Assembly (NCBI GenBank): GCA_023055505.1
Contig: JALIRH010000143.1
Coordinates: 124,001 to 188,000 of the forward strand
Reading direction: 5' to 3'
Source of the DNA: Callipepla californica brunnescens
Taxonomy: Eukaryota > Chordata > Aves > Galliformes > Odontophoridae
DNA: 64,000 nt
Shown: piece by piece, positions 38,206 to 47,938 of the stretch
How the letters are laid out: each line of letters opens with the position of its first letter
Numbering within the stretch: the first letter of the stretch is position 1
The notes under the pieces: model-generated
Told to the model about the DNA's origin: nothing
Seen by the model: the letters and a program-made list of their open reading frames with translations, nothing else
The model's database searches: none
Position numbers and translations under genes: made by a program

Positions 38206-41049
38206 CTAAGGGCGGTCTCCAGACATCAAATTCCCTTGTGGTATACATTGAACATCCCCATTCTTCTGCATCACCCACCAGGTAGACCCAGGTCCCTGAG
38301 CAAAGACAGTTCCACGGAGAGGTTTGCCCTTCCCAGAAGCTGGAAGAACCCGTACCGCTTTGCCCAACATGTTCTTTACATGTACTACAGGGACCTTATC
38401 CCCCTCTACCGTAGGCAGAGAGCTGGATTGGGCAGGACCATTGCGATTGATTGATCCTCGGGTGTTGACCAACCAGGTGGCTTCTGACAAATTTTTCTCC
38501 CAGTGCTTAAATGTTCCACCACCCATTGCTTTCAACATTGTTTTTAACAATCCATTGTACCTTTCAATTTTACCAGAAGCTGGTGCGTGATAGGGGATAT
38601 GATAAATCCACTCAATACCATGATCTTTGGCCCAAGTATCTACAAGAGAATTTTTAAAATGACTTCCATTATCAGACTCAATTCTTTCTGGAGTACCATG
38701 TCGCCACAGGACTTGTTTCTCCAGACCTAGAATGGTGTTTCGGGCAGTAGCATGGGGTACTGCATATGTTTCAAGCCACCCAGTGGTCGCCTCCACCATG
38801 GTGAGCACATAATGCTTACCACTGCGAGATCGTGGTAAGGTGATATAATCAACCTGCCACGCCTCCCCATATTTATATTTTTGCCATCGCCCTTCCTCCC
38901 AAAGAGGTTTCATCCTCTTGGCTTGTTTAATTGCGGCGCATGTATCACAGTCATGGATCACCTGTGCAATGGCATCCATAGTTAAGTCCACCCCTCGGTC
39001 TCTAGCCCACTTATAGGTCGCGTCCCTTCCTTGATGGCCCGAGGTCTCATGGGCCCACCGAGCTAGAAATAATTCACTCTTATGTTGCCAGTCCAAGTCT
39101 ACTTGAGTCACCTTAACTTTGGCAGCTCGATCTACCTGATGGTTGTTTTGCTGTTCGTCAGTTGCCCGGCTTTTAGGAACATGAGCATCTACATGGCGCA
39201 CCTTTACAACCATGTTCTTTATTCGGGCAGCAATATCTTTCCACAGTTCAGCGGCCCAAATAGGTTTACCCTTCCGTTGCCAACCATTTTGTTCCCACTG
39301 CTGTAACCACCCCCATAAAGCATTCGCCACCATCCATGAGTCAGTATAAAGATAAAGCACTGGCCACCTCTCATGTTCAGCAATATTTAAGGCTAATTGG
39401 ACAGCCTTTACCTCTGCAAATTGACTTGATTCTCCTTCTCCTTCAGTGGCCTCTGCAACTTGTTGCATGGGACTCCACACAGCAGATTTCCATTTGCGGT
39501 GCTTTCCCACAAAGCGACATGATCCATCTGTGAACAGGGCGTATCTCTTTTCATCTTCTGTTAGTTCATTATATGGTGGGGCTTCTTTAGCACGTGACAC
39601 CTCCTCTGCTGGGGTTGTTCCAAACTTTTTACCTTCAGGCCAGTCCATGATCACCTCCAGGATTCCTGGACGGTTGGGGTTCCCCATCCGAGCTCGCTGT
39701 GTAATCAGCGCAATCCACTTACTCCAAGTGGCATCAGTAGCATGATGGGTAGAGGGAACTGTTCCTTTAAACATCCAGTTCAGTACTGGCAGTCGAGGTG
39801 CCAGAAGGAGCTGCATTTCAGTACCTGTTACTTCAGAAGCAGCTCGAACCCCCTCGTACGCGGCTAAGATCTCCTTCTCAGTTGGAGTGTAGCGCTCCTC
39901 AGACCCCCTGTATGCTTGACTCCAGAATCCAAGGGGTCGGCCTCGGGTCTCTCCAAAAGCTCTTTGCCACAAACTCCAAGTGGGACCTTCCTTTCCAGCA
40001 GCAGTGTAGAGGATGTTCTTTACATCCTGTCCCATCCGCACTGGCCCCAGGGCCACGGCACGGGCTATCTCCTGTTTAATTTGCTCAAAAGCCTGCTGCT
40101 GCTCAGGGCCCCATACAAAATCATTCTTCTTCCGGGTCACCTGATAAAGGAGGCTCACAATGAGGCTGTGGTTTGGAACATGCAGTCTCCAAAATCCCAC
40201 TACACCCAGAAAAGCTTGGGTCTCTGTCTTATTGGTGGGTGGAGACATGGCAGTAATTTTATCAATCACATCTGTTGGGATGTGACGACGTCCATCTTGC
40301 CACTTTATGCCTAGGAACTGAATTTCTTGTGCAGGCCCTTTTACTTTGCTTCGCTTAATAGCGAAGCCAGCTCGCAGGAGGATCTGGATTATTGTCTCTC
40401 CTTTCTTAAAAACTTCCTCTGCTGTATTGCCCCATACAACAATATCATCGATGTACTGCAGATGCTCAGGAGCACCACCCTGTTCCAATGCAGTTTGGAT
40501 CAACCCATGGCAAATGGTTGGGCTGTGCTTCCACCCCTGGGGCAAACGGTTCCAGGTGTACTGAACGCCTCTCCAGGTGAAGGCAAACTGTGGCCTGCAT
40601 TCTGTGGCCAAGGGAATTGAAAAGAAGGCGTTAGCAATGTCAATCGTGGCATACCACTTGGCTGCTTTTGACTCCAGTTCATACTGGAGTTGAAGCATGT
40701 CCGGCACAGCAGCACTCAGTGGAGGTGTGACTTCATTCGGGCCACGGTAATCTACCGTCAACCTCCATTCTCCATTGGCTTTCCGCACCGGCCATATGGG
40801 GCTGTTAAACGGGGAGTGAGTTTTGCTGATCACTCCCTGGCTCTCTAGCTGACGAATCAGATTATGAATAGGGAGCAAGGAATCCCTGTTGGTGCGGTAC
40901 TGCCGTCTGTGCACCATTTTTGTAGCAATTGGTACTTGTTGCTCCTCTACTTGTAGCAACCCCACAACAGATGGATCTTCTGACAGGCCAGGTAAAACAG
41001 ATAGTTGCTTAATGCTATCTGTGTCCACAGTAGCTATTCCAAAAGCCCA
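38206..41049 (-). CDS. pol: ERVL-like Pol: reverse transcriptase, RNase H and integrase
   Basis: About 940 residues with no internal stop, in the same frame as gag and pro but separated from pro by the TGA at 41050-41052. Numbering from the GTG at 41028, reverse transcriptase has the catalytic Asp in TIDIANAFF (130) and YIDD (192-195). RNase H carries Asp in FTDGS (501), Glu in QFAEVKA (539), Asp in YTDSW (563) and Asp in HQVDRAA (633). Integrase has an HHCC zinc-binding set (660, 665, 694, 697) and a D-D-E core at 727, 786 and 822 with exact DD35E spacing. The protein ends about 100 bp before the 3' LTR. All catalytic residues are present, so the enzyme would be complete if expressed; the TGA upstream blocks ordinary translation from gag-pro. 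Confidence 0.95.
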   Translation of the reverse strand, partial: WAFGIATVDTDSIKQLSVLPGLSEDPSVVGLLQVEEQQVPIATKMVHRRQYRTNRDSLLPIHNLIRQLESQGVISKTHSPFNSPIWPVRKANGEWRLTVDYRGPNEVTPPLSAAVPDMLQLQYELESKAAKWYATIDIANAFFSIPLATECRPQFAFTWRGVQYTWNRLPQGWKHSPTICHGLIQTALEQGGAPEHLQYIDDIVVWGNTAEEVFKKGETIIQILLRAGFAIKRSKVKGPAQEIQFLGIKWQDGRRHIPTDVIDKITAMSPPTNKTETQAFLGVVGFWRLHVPNHSLIVSLLYQVTRKKNDFVWGPEQQQAFEQIKQEIARAVALGPVRMGQDVKNILYTAAGKEGPTWSLWQRAFGETRGRPLGFWSQAYRGSEERYTPTEKEILAAYEGVRAASEVTGTEMQLLLAPRLPVLNWMFKGTVPSTHHATDATWSKWIALITQRARMGNPNRPGILEVIMDWPEGKKFGTTPAEEVSRAKEAPPYNELTEDEKRYALFTDGSCRFVGKHRKWKSAVWSPMQQVAEATEGEGESSQFAEVKAVQLALNIAEHERWPVLYLYTDSWMVANALWGWLQQWEQNGWQRKGKPIWAAELWKDIAARIKNMVVKVRHVDAHVPKSRATDEQQNNHQVDRAAKVKVTQVDLDWQHKSELFLARWAHETSGHQGRDATYKWARDRGVDLTMDAIAQVIHDCDTCAAIKQAKRMKPLWEEGRWQKYKYGEAWQVDYITLPRSRSGKHYVLTMVEATTGWLETYAVPHATARNTILGLEKQVLWRHGTPERIESDNGSHFKNSLVDTWAKDHGIEWIYHIPYHAPASGKIERYNGLLKTMLKAMGGGTFKHWEKNLSEATWLVNTRGSINRNGPAQSSSLPTVEGDKVPVVHVKNMLGKAVRVLPASGKGKPLRGTVFAQGPGSTWWVMQKNGDVQCIPQGNLMSGDRP

Positions 41050-41388
41050 TCAATACCCCTTGGGATCCTTAAAGTGCCCCCTTCTGAGATAGTCTATACC
41101 AAGTATGCATGGGGCCCCCTGTCCGGTCGCTATAGGATGCTTCTGCCAGTCTTTACCCGTGATGCTTATTTCTGCCTCCAGCACAGACAATTCCTGAAAG
41201 CCCCCAGTCACTCCAGAGATATGAATCAATTCTGCCCCTTTATAACTTGAAGGCATTAGAGTACGTTGTGCACCAGTATCCACCAGTGCCTCATATTTCT
41301 GTGGGTTTGATGTGCCAGGCCACCGAATCCACACAGTCCAATACACTCTATTATCCCTCTCCCTCCTCTGGCTGAGGGCAGGGCCCCT
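41050..41388 (-). CDS. pro: Retroviral aspartic protease domain (gag-pro readthrough)
   Basis: Downstream of the gag TAG, and in the same frame, about 110 codons encode a retropepsin-like domain. The catalytic ALVDTGAQ motif lies near the N-terminus, followed by a flap region and the ILGIDYL segment that matches the conserved second half of retroviral proteases. No ATG begins it, so synthesis would depend on readthrough of the TAG. A GC-rich hairpin can form directly after that stop (GGGGC, loop CCT, GCCCT). The frame is closed by TGA at 41050-41052, just before the sequence leading to reverse transcriptase. Confidence 0.85.
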   Translation of the reverse strand, partial: RGPALSQRRERDNRVYWTVWIRWPGTSNPQKYEALVDTGAQRTLMPSSYKGAELIHISGVTGGFQELSVLEAEISITGKDWQKHPIATGQGAPCILGIDYLRRGHFKDPKGY

Positions 41389-42999
41389 CTATTCATTACC
41401 TGTAGTGACAGGAACAACTTCGCTGGTAGTTGCTCTGTGTTGTAATTCTCTCACCCGTGCTCGCAGTGCAGGGGTGGGTTTTTGATGCCATTCCTTCATA
41501 TCTTCTCCATTTGCACGTAAGTAACTCCACAAAGCCGCGCGCGACATGAAGTTAGTAAAGTTAGTGCTGTCATTTGCTCGAGCAGGACGGCGCTTGCTTC
41601 TGATAGTTGCAACCGATTCAACCCTATCAATCAGTTGGGATAATTTTCCCAATATATCTACCATTTGTCCTTCTAACTTTGATATGGCTGAAATGGACGC
41701 GTATGGCGGTGGAAATTTTTGTTCGAAGTTTTGAAGTGTAAGAATTAGTTCAAAAACTGGGGGTTTTCTGTCTTGGTCCTCGTATCTGTTGAACGTTGTC
41801 ACTAGTGTACCGGCGTACCTTTCTGGTGCTGACTTTGAAAGCTTCTGACATATTTCGGGTGTACTCCTTACTTTCTCTGGATCATGGTCCCGATCGTCAG
41901 GATCAAAGGTGGGATCATACAGCATTTCCTCCACAGCTGTTTCTCTCAAATACTGGATGCCTTCCTCAATAGTTTTCCACCTTTTCACTTTAGGTGCCAG
42001 ATCACTCTTGTAGGGATATCTTTCCCTCACAGCTACTAGCATTCGTTGCCAGAGGCTGGCGATTCCATCCATATACCTGCTGATTCCTCTGTCGACAGCC
42101 GGATCTCGGGCAATGTTTCCTAGTTGGCGAGCTTCGTTACTATCAAGGGACACACTGTTGGCCCCGTTGTCCCAACACCGAAGCAACCAAGTGACAATAC
42201 TCTCATCCGGACGTCGAACAAACTCCTTTCTTGAGCCTTGGATCTCAGACATTTTCATGGGCCGACGAAACGTCGTAACTTTAACTTTCTCTTCACCTTC
42301 ATCATCACTTTCTTCTACATGTCTCTCACTTTTCTTTGTTGCCTTTCTCGATGGTGGTGGGGTTGTGGCCACTCCCTCACCTATATCTTCCTCTTCTTTC
42401 GGCACCTCTTCTTTGCGTTCTAGGCGCGAGGACACACGTTTCCATTTCTTGCCTTCCACAGGGGCAACTGACTTTGATACTGGTGCTTCCTTTGGCTGGT
42501 CAGGTGTGACCGGGAGGTTTTCCTCTTTGGTTTGGGCCTCAGTTTGGATACTCTCTCTCTTCATAATAGTATATAAACCTCGGGTAGCATAAGCCAAGCC
42601 CCAAATAAGCTGTTCCACCTCAGATCTTTCTGAGCCGCAACACCCTTTACTCAGATACAGGCCTAGCTCCTCAGGATCCTGCAATTGTTCAGGAGAAAAA
42701 TCCCATGACACCGGGTGTCCCCATGCTTCTAATTTCTTTCCTAAAACTCTCCACTCTCCCTGCCATTCAACATTCTCTGTTTCTGGGAGAAGCTTCCTGC
42801 ACATGATGTAAAGTGCTACTACATGCAGGAGGACTAATATCCCAATTATTAACACCATCCCTAAGCTGTGATCTTGAAAATTCATAAAAAACTGAGAGGG
42901 GAACCTGGATACCCATTCAAACATCACATGGTTCGTTAACATGCTATCGTTTGTTCCATTAGCTGGGGTGCCCTGGGATCTGGCAGGTGCCTTTATCAT
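41389..42999 (-). CDS. gag: ERVL-like Gag with an N-terminal membrane segment
   Basis: A 536-residue uninterrupted frame in the gag position, between the primer site and protease. Residues about 47-67 (GMVLIIGILVLLHVVALYIMC) form one strong hydrophobic segment followed by a basic CRK, typical of a signal anchor. A charged, Lys/Glu-rich middle (about 165-245) follows, then a helical region that probably corresponds to capsid (about 255-440), and a basic tail. I find no CCHC zinc knuckle, so nucleic-acid binding would rely on basic residues such as RSKRRPAR. The frame ends in TAG (41389-41391) and continues in the same frame into protease. The membrane segment would be unusual for Gag and could instead mean that targeting is by an anchor rather than myristoylation. 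The assignment as Gag rests on position and composition, not on a motif. Confidence 0.8.
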   Translation of the reverse strand: MIKAPARSQGTPANGTNDSMLTNHVMFEWVSRFPSQFFMNFQDHSLGMVLIIGILVLLHVVALYIMCRKLLPETENVEWQGEWRVLGKKLEAWGHPVSWDFSPEQLQDPEELGLYLSKGCCGSERSEVEQLIWGLAYATRGLYTIMKRESIQTEAQTKEENLPVTPDQPKEAPVSKSVAPVEGKKWKRVSSRLERKEEVPKEEEDIGEGVATTPPPSRKATKKSERHVEESDDEGEEKVKVTTFRRPMKMSEIQGSRKEFVRRPDESIVTWLLRCWDNGANSVSLDSNEARQLGNIARDPAVDRGISRYMDGIASLWQRMLVAVRERYPYKSDLAPKVKRWKTIEEGIQYLRETAVEEMLYDPTFDPDDRDHDPEKVRSTPEICQKLSKSAPERYAGTLVTTFNRYEDQDRKPPVFELILTLQNFEQKFPPPYASISAISKLEGQMVDILGKLSQLIDRVESVATIRSKRRPARANDSTNFTNFMSRAALWSYLRANGEDMKEWHQKPTPALRARVRELQHRATTSEVVPVTTGNE

Positions 43000-43353
43000 T
43001 GCTTTTAATTTATCATATAGGGACCAGAATCAATGGAACAGAATGGCAAACTTAACCAAGTTCCAGTACGTTTTGAGCATTAAGAGGGAAAAAGCGGTGA
43101 AGTACAATCCCTGTAAGGGCAGTTTTAACAGAAACAGAAAAGACATTTTTATTATTATTTTTTTTTTTCTTGTACTAAAACAATCTGGCAGTACCCAAAA
43201 GAAGTTTACAGATATCCCAAAACAACTGGCAGTACGCCCGGACTTCAAGGTCGTGTTTTGCTGTACAGCACTTGCAGTACAGATAAGCTTGTTAACAACA
43301 GACAGAGATTCACTCTAAAAGTTTGTCTCTGCCCGGCTAAGGCAGCTGGTCGT

Positions 43354-43371
43354 GCCCCACGTTGGGCGCCA
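43354..43371 (-). other. Primer-binding site, tRNA-Lys1,2 type
   Basis: On the minus strand the 18 bases TGGCGCCCAACGTGGGGC lie four bases after the 5' LTR end. This is the classical complement of the 3' end of tRNA-Lys1,2, as used by Mason-Pfizer monkey virus and lentiviruses such as visna. Its position right after the LTR confirms the orientation and the LTR boundary. Confidence 0.95.
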
Positions 43372-43375
43372 AAAA

Positions 43376-43617
43376 TGTCAGGGGTTTGTGAGCTGGTTCG
43401 GCCCGGCCCCGCAACAACCGAGGAAGGAGACCCACAGGCCCAAACCCCGGACAGGGGGAAGGGGGAAAGGGAAAAAAAGGGAGATAAGCCCCAAAATAAA
43501 ACAGCGGCAACGATCTGAGGGGGAAAAGCTAATTTACTAAATAAGACATCAGGAAGTAATAACACAATATAATGCAATACAATTTGGAATTAAGCCCAAT
43601 GAATCAAACAAAACGAG

Positions 43618-43649
<32 letters not shown>

Positions 43650-43913
43650 TGAGTGCCCGATAAACCGAAGGCCTTATGCTAACGCTGAAGGCGGACGGCA
43701 GCGAGCACCCACTCCCAAGTGATCCTAGAGGAAAGAGAGAGAACGTCCCGTGACTGCAGAGGGTTTTTATCTGTTCCCTCTGAGCGGAAAACACGTGAAA
43801 AAATACAAAGCATTGCAAAGTCCTCTGGGGAATGTAGTTCTCCCTGACTCCCAATGCACCACATGATGCCATGATGTGGAATACCAGTACCAAAAAATCA
43901 TAAAACCACGACA
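43376..43913 (-). mobile_element. 5' LTR of the provirus
   Basis: A 538-bp LTR, TGTCGTGG...CCCTGACA on the minus strand. A TATA-like box (GATAAAAACC) lies on the minus strand at about 43763-43772, and a GA-rich microsatellite at 43618-43649. It is nearly identical to the 3' LTR. It is the promoter-bearing copy for gag and pol. Confidence 0.95.
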
Positions 43914-43918
43914 AGTGG

Positions 43919-45363
43919 GAAGCCCCAAAAGGATAGCTGTGACACTAAATTCCCCTATGAATCCAAAAGAGAGGCAGCAAGGAGAGGAGTGAGGATGGTC
44001 CCCCACAGTCTCTCACATGGATCCCATCCATGGGAAGCACTGCGCTGCTGCAGCCCAACCTCATCCTTGGAGCAAAACTTCTGCAACACCAGAACAAATT
44101 TGAGACTCCAACCCGGGCAGCCCCGATTCTCCTATTTCCCCATTCAAATCATTTGGATCTTCACACTGAGGTTCTGGAGAAGAACATCTCCTTGTGGAGC
44201 CACCCTGTTCATCAAGAGACGTGAGTGAGCTGAATCCTGCATCCCAACAAAGCCTCGTACAGCTGCAGCCTGTGTTCCAGCTCAGAGACATCGCTGTCTA
44301 ACAAACAGCTGAAGAGCCACAAAGAAGGAATGAGGAGGACTTGGAAAGCTGTCAGACATATGGATACACAGAGTGCGTGGTTTGAGAAAATACAAAAACA
44401 CCTTGAGAGACCTTCAGCCATTTCCTGACCTTCACTTTTCTAACATTTCTCAGAGGCCCGGGGTGTACATTTCTCAGGAATTTCTGTTGTGCAAATCACC
44501 TTCAGAAAAATGCCGAGGCTTTTGTCTGCCACGGAGCATGCCTGAACATCCTTCCAGAGGAGACAAACTGCCCATCTTATTGCTCCCAAATTGGTTACAG
44601 GAGAAACACATCCCACACACGAGATTAGCAACCTCTCAGCTGATCTTACATCAGTCTGCAACACACAGCTCTGTCTCTACCAAAAAGAACTGCAAATGGA
44701 GATGGCTGACTGGCTGAAGTGCTGTGGGAGCTTGGGCAATGTCAGATGCTGTTAGCTCAGCTTCAATTTCACTTCATGTTTTTCGTATTTCATGTGCAAA
44801 TCCTATGTTCTCACAGTGAGAAATTGTCTTTGCTGCCATCTTAGCAGCCCAGCTCGTGGCCCACCACTGCCAAACTCTCTCCAGAATGAGATTGTGTGGC
44901 TGGGAGGCTCAGGCCTCAAAACACTTACTGAAAGGCAGCTGAAAGAAAACAAATAAGGGAAGACAGTTAGAACAGGATTGGATCCCTACATCAACCATTT
45001 TAGTAGCTCTGGATGCAAAGCATTTTCTGGGGATCCCCAGCCTCTGGGATCTGGAAAGATAATGGTGTAAATAAACAGATTTATAATGAATTGTATTTAT
45101 AGCAGTTTTCAAGCTATTGTACTTATTACATGAGTCACTTGAAATTTGTTCGAATAATGTTCCCCAAATATTTGAAGGGCTGTGATACCCAAGCAAGCAA
45201 TGCCCAGTAGGTCATCCTATGTCTCAATAGCAGCAAAGATGGGGATATTTCAGCACCTATAAAGCTGACGAACTGAAAAGGAATTTCTCAGTTGTACACC
45301 ATGAATAATAAGAAAAGCATATTCTGACATCCCTGAGATAAACCTTTAAAGCAGACAAGGACT

Positions 45364-45399
<36 letters not shown>

Positions 45400-46879
45400 T
45401 AAAAATAATAATAAGAAGAAAATGATGTCCCTTTATATCATAATAATACATTGCAAAAGGAGTAAAGCCCTGCAGTGGAACATTAGGATAAGGTTTGTGC
45501 AGGAAAGCACACCACCATGCACAATGTAGAAAACATTCTCTTCCCAAATAACAGCTCAGTACTCACTGCTGCAGGCATGGCACAGGGGCAGGCAGCACTG
45601 AGCCTCACCCTAATGAGCCCGGGTCAAGCTTGGCCCTGGGGGATGCTTCCACCAAAAGAGAACTAAAAACGGGGACAGGATAGCAGATTGCATAGATGAA
45701 TTGGCAGATAAAGCCCAAAAAGAGTGACGTACAGTGTCAGGGAGTAAAATTAACAGACAATATAAAAGTGATGCATCTTTAGCTGAGGAAATTATTCAAG
45801 TTTTACCATTCTTTCACGCCTCCACTGTAATCCAACCGAAAAGCAGGGAAGGTCATTCAAATGAATGAATCATGCCAGAAAATGATTCAGCTTCCCTCCT
45901 TTTCTCTTTTTTCCTTTTAGTTGAAGTCGCTGGGATTCAGCCACCCTAGGAAGCCCACACGAGCCCTGTACTGTCCTGGCTGGGCACTCTATCAGAAAGG
46001 AAAAAGTTCTCTCTTCTTCCATCTTGTAACTCGACAATCTGCAGTCTGGAAGGAAAGCAGAACTTGATAGAAAGGCACCCACCATATTTCCAGGTCAACT
46101 TTTCACTCGGCTGCTGCTGCAGGCAGAGGCTGGAGAACACTGTGGGATTTGTTTTGCCCTTCCAGTTCTCCTGTTTGCTTTGTGGGAACGAAGAGCTCAG
46201 ATCTGAATGGTAAGCAAGATGCTCTGCCTGAAGCCAGGACCCTCTCGCCCCAGCAATAACCGCCACACCACCACACCCTCCAACCTACGTTGACATCCAA
46301 CCAATATATTCCAATATTTTTTTGGGAACTTGAAACAAAATCCAACACTAAAGGTTGAAAAGAGGCATTTGGGTTCCAACACCTGCCTGGGAGGTCTGCT
46401 TTAGGATTACAGCAGTATTAATTTGCTCGCTGTTTCATCCATTTCCCTGGAAGGCCTCTGGAAAAATATGAAACTAACAAGCATTTCTAGCACAAGAGCC
46501 CAGGAAAGAATGTTAAGCCAACCAAAGAAGCCTGTTTGACGAATTTTGTTGTTACAGGTATCATTCAGAAGTGGAATCACGGATCCCAAACCCTAAACCT
46601 AATCCATAAACCTAATCCAGTGATGAGTGGGGACAAAAATGTCCAACAGCATTCCACGTTTCTGGATGTCCTGCTGCCCGGCTACCTCAGGAGCTGCAGA
46701 GGTTGTGGTGCTGCAGATAACAGGGCAGAATGCTCTGGAATCCAAGAGAGCACCTCCAACTCCTGCCATTGAATGCAAGGAAGGGGCTGGGTTTGTTTTC
46801 TGCGGAAAAAAAAGGGGAGATGTCCCCCAGCTGTCAGCAGGCTGCAATCCAAAGCACTTCCAGGACTCAAAAGCAAGGG
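43919..46879. other. Non-coding DNA; CA microsatellite
   Basis: No supported exon. A perfect (CA)n run of about 34 bp lies at 45365-45398, followed by an ATA/AAT-rich patch. The first five bases of the region upstream of this entry are the right-hand target duplication of the provirus. Confidence 0.55.
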
Positions 46880-46889
46880 GCCTGAGGGG

Positions 46890-47290
46890 CTCTGGAGACC
46901 ATAGAGAAACCTATAGGGACCTATAGGGACCCATAGAGACCCATTGGGACCCACAGAGATCCATAGAGAGACACTGGGACCCACAGAGGCCCATAGGGAC
47001 CCATAGAGAGAAACTGGGATCCAAAGAGACACATAAGGATTCACAGAAACCCATAGGGACCCATAGGGACCCATAGAGAGACACTGGGACCCATGGAGAC
47101 CCATAGAGATTTTTAGGGACCCCACAGAGACCCATAGGGACACATTTGGGACCCAGAGAGACCCATAGAAACCCATAGGGACCCATAGGGACACATTGGG
47201 ACCCATACAGACCCATGGAGACCCACAGAGAACCACAGGGACCCATAGAGACACCCATAGAGATCCACAGAGACCCATAGGGACCCATAG
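46890..47290. repeat. 10-bp minisatellite upstream of a CpG promoter
   Basis: A tandem array with the unit CCATAGGGAC and variants CCATAGAGAC, CCACAGAGAC and ACACTGGGAC, about 40 copies. It ends abruptly at the start of the GC-rich promoter region at 47290. The same units reappear on the other side at about 47939-48542, in the same orientation. Confidence 0.93.
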
Positions 47291-47640
47291 CCCCGGACAC
47301 CGCCTCTCCTATTGGCCGGCCCTTCCCATCGGGCCTTCTCATTGGTTGCGACCGCTGCCTGTTCTACGCAGTCCCTCCCCCTGCCCCTTTTCCCGCTCGA
47401 GCTCCGGCACAGCGAGTGATTGGCCCCGGGCGGCGCCCGCCCCCTCGGCCTGCGCAGAGCCGATTGGCTGGAGTCGCCGTCACGCAAAGCCCGGGAGGAG
47501 CGGCGATTGGACGAGCGGGGCGGGAAGCCGAGCGTGCGCAGTGCCGGTGGCCGTGCCCGGCCCGCCATGCCAAGTGAGGGCGAGTCCGGGCGAGGAGAGT
47601 GAGCTGTGCTGAGTCGAAGCGGACGGGGGTGAGCGTCACG
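47290..47640. promoter_or_regulatory. CpG promoter with five ATTGG (CCAAT) boxes
   Basis: A short, strongly CpG-rich segment with five ATTGG boxes in the same orientation at 47311, 47341, 47419, 47463 and 47506. The spacing of the last three is 44 and 43 bp, about four DNA helix turns. TGCGCAG (NRF1-like) elements lie near 47451 and 47535, a CGTCACG element near 47478, and a CGTCACGTGA element near 47634. Clustered inverted CCAAT boxes are the NF-Y arrangement of many housekeeping and cell-cycle promoters. No TATA box is visible. It probably drives a plus-strand transcript into the exon-like segment at 47725-47814. Confidence 0.7.
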
Positions 47641-47724
47641 TGAGCGCGGGATGGGGAAGCGCGGCTCCTCAGAGCCTTGCAGGACAGGGTCTGGCTGTGC
47701 TCCCCTCCCCCATCCTTCCCACAG

Positions 47725-47814
47725 ACCCTGAGGGCTCTGGACCGAATGCTGCACACGCTGCTGTTTGTCCAGCCCAGCAGCAGCATTGGTGAGGAGCTGC
47801 ACGGCGTCTTGCAG
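47725..47814 (+). CDS. Exon-like segment of an unidentified gene
   Basis: This segment is bordered by a good acceptor (pyrimidine-rich CCCATCCTTCCCACAG) and a good donor (CAG|GTGAGC). It is open throughout as 30 codons, LRALDRMLHTLLFVQPSSS being the core, in a leucine-rich helical pattern. It lies about 200 bp downstream of the CpG promoter, so it could be an early coding exon of the transcript starting there. I do not recognise the protein, and it does not match the N-terminus of XPO1, whose later exons follow. It could belong to the same gene as the terminal exon at 57977-58084. Confidence 0.5.
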
Positions 47815-47938
47815 GTGAGCTCTGCCCATGGGGGCTACACACAGTACGGCTGTTCCTCCCCCCCTCCCCTCTCTCACCCCACAAACCTTCCGAGGTGAGC
47901 CAGGGGGCTGCGGGGCAGAGCAGCAGCTCCTCTTCCTT

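Larger units (their letters stand above)
37547..43913 (-). mobile_element. Young, env-less ERVL-like provirus, complete with both LTRs
   Basis: A 6,367-bp provirus on the minus strand: 5' LTR (43376-43913), primer-binding site, gag, protease, pol, polypurine tract and 3' LTR (37547-38090). A perfect 5-bp target duplication AGTGG flanks it (37542-37546 and 43914-43918). By eye the two LTRs differ at only two bases (37614 versus 43443 and 37854 versus 43677) plus a length change in the GA microsatellite, so the insertion is very recent. There is no space for env: pol ends about 100 bp from the 3' LTR. The pol sequence has ERVL character. The coding region is one reading frame interrupted by a TAG after gag and a TGA between protease and reverse transcriptase. 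Its tRNA-Lys type primer site is unlike the leucine primer that names mammalian ERVL. Confidence 0.96.

Noticed and set aside
38236..40620. Plus-strand frames inside the provirus
   Set aside because: They are antisense to pol, whose catalytic motifs are all on the minus strand.
42941..43318. A plus-strand frame over the provirus leader
   Set aside because: It lies antisense in the region between the primer site and gag, with no known protein.
46580..46625. CCTAAACCTAATCC-like telomere resemblance
   Set aside because: Only a few irregular units over about 30 bp, too short to separate from chance.
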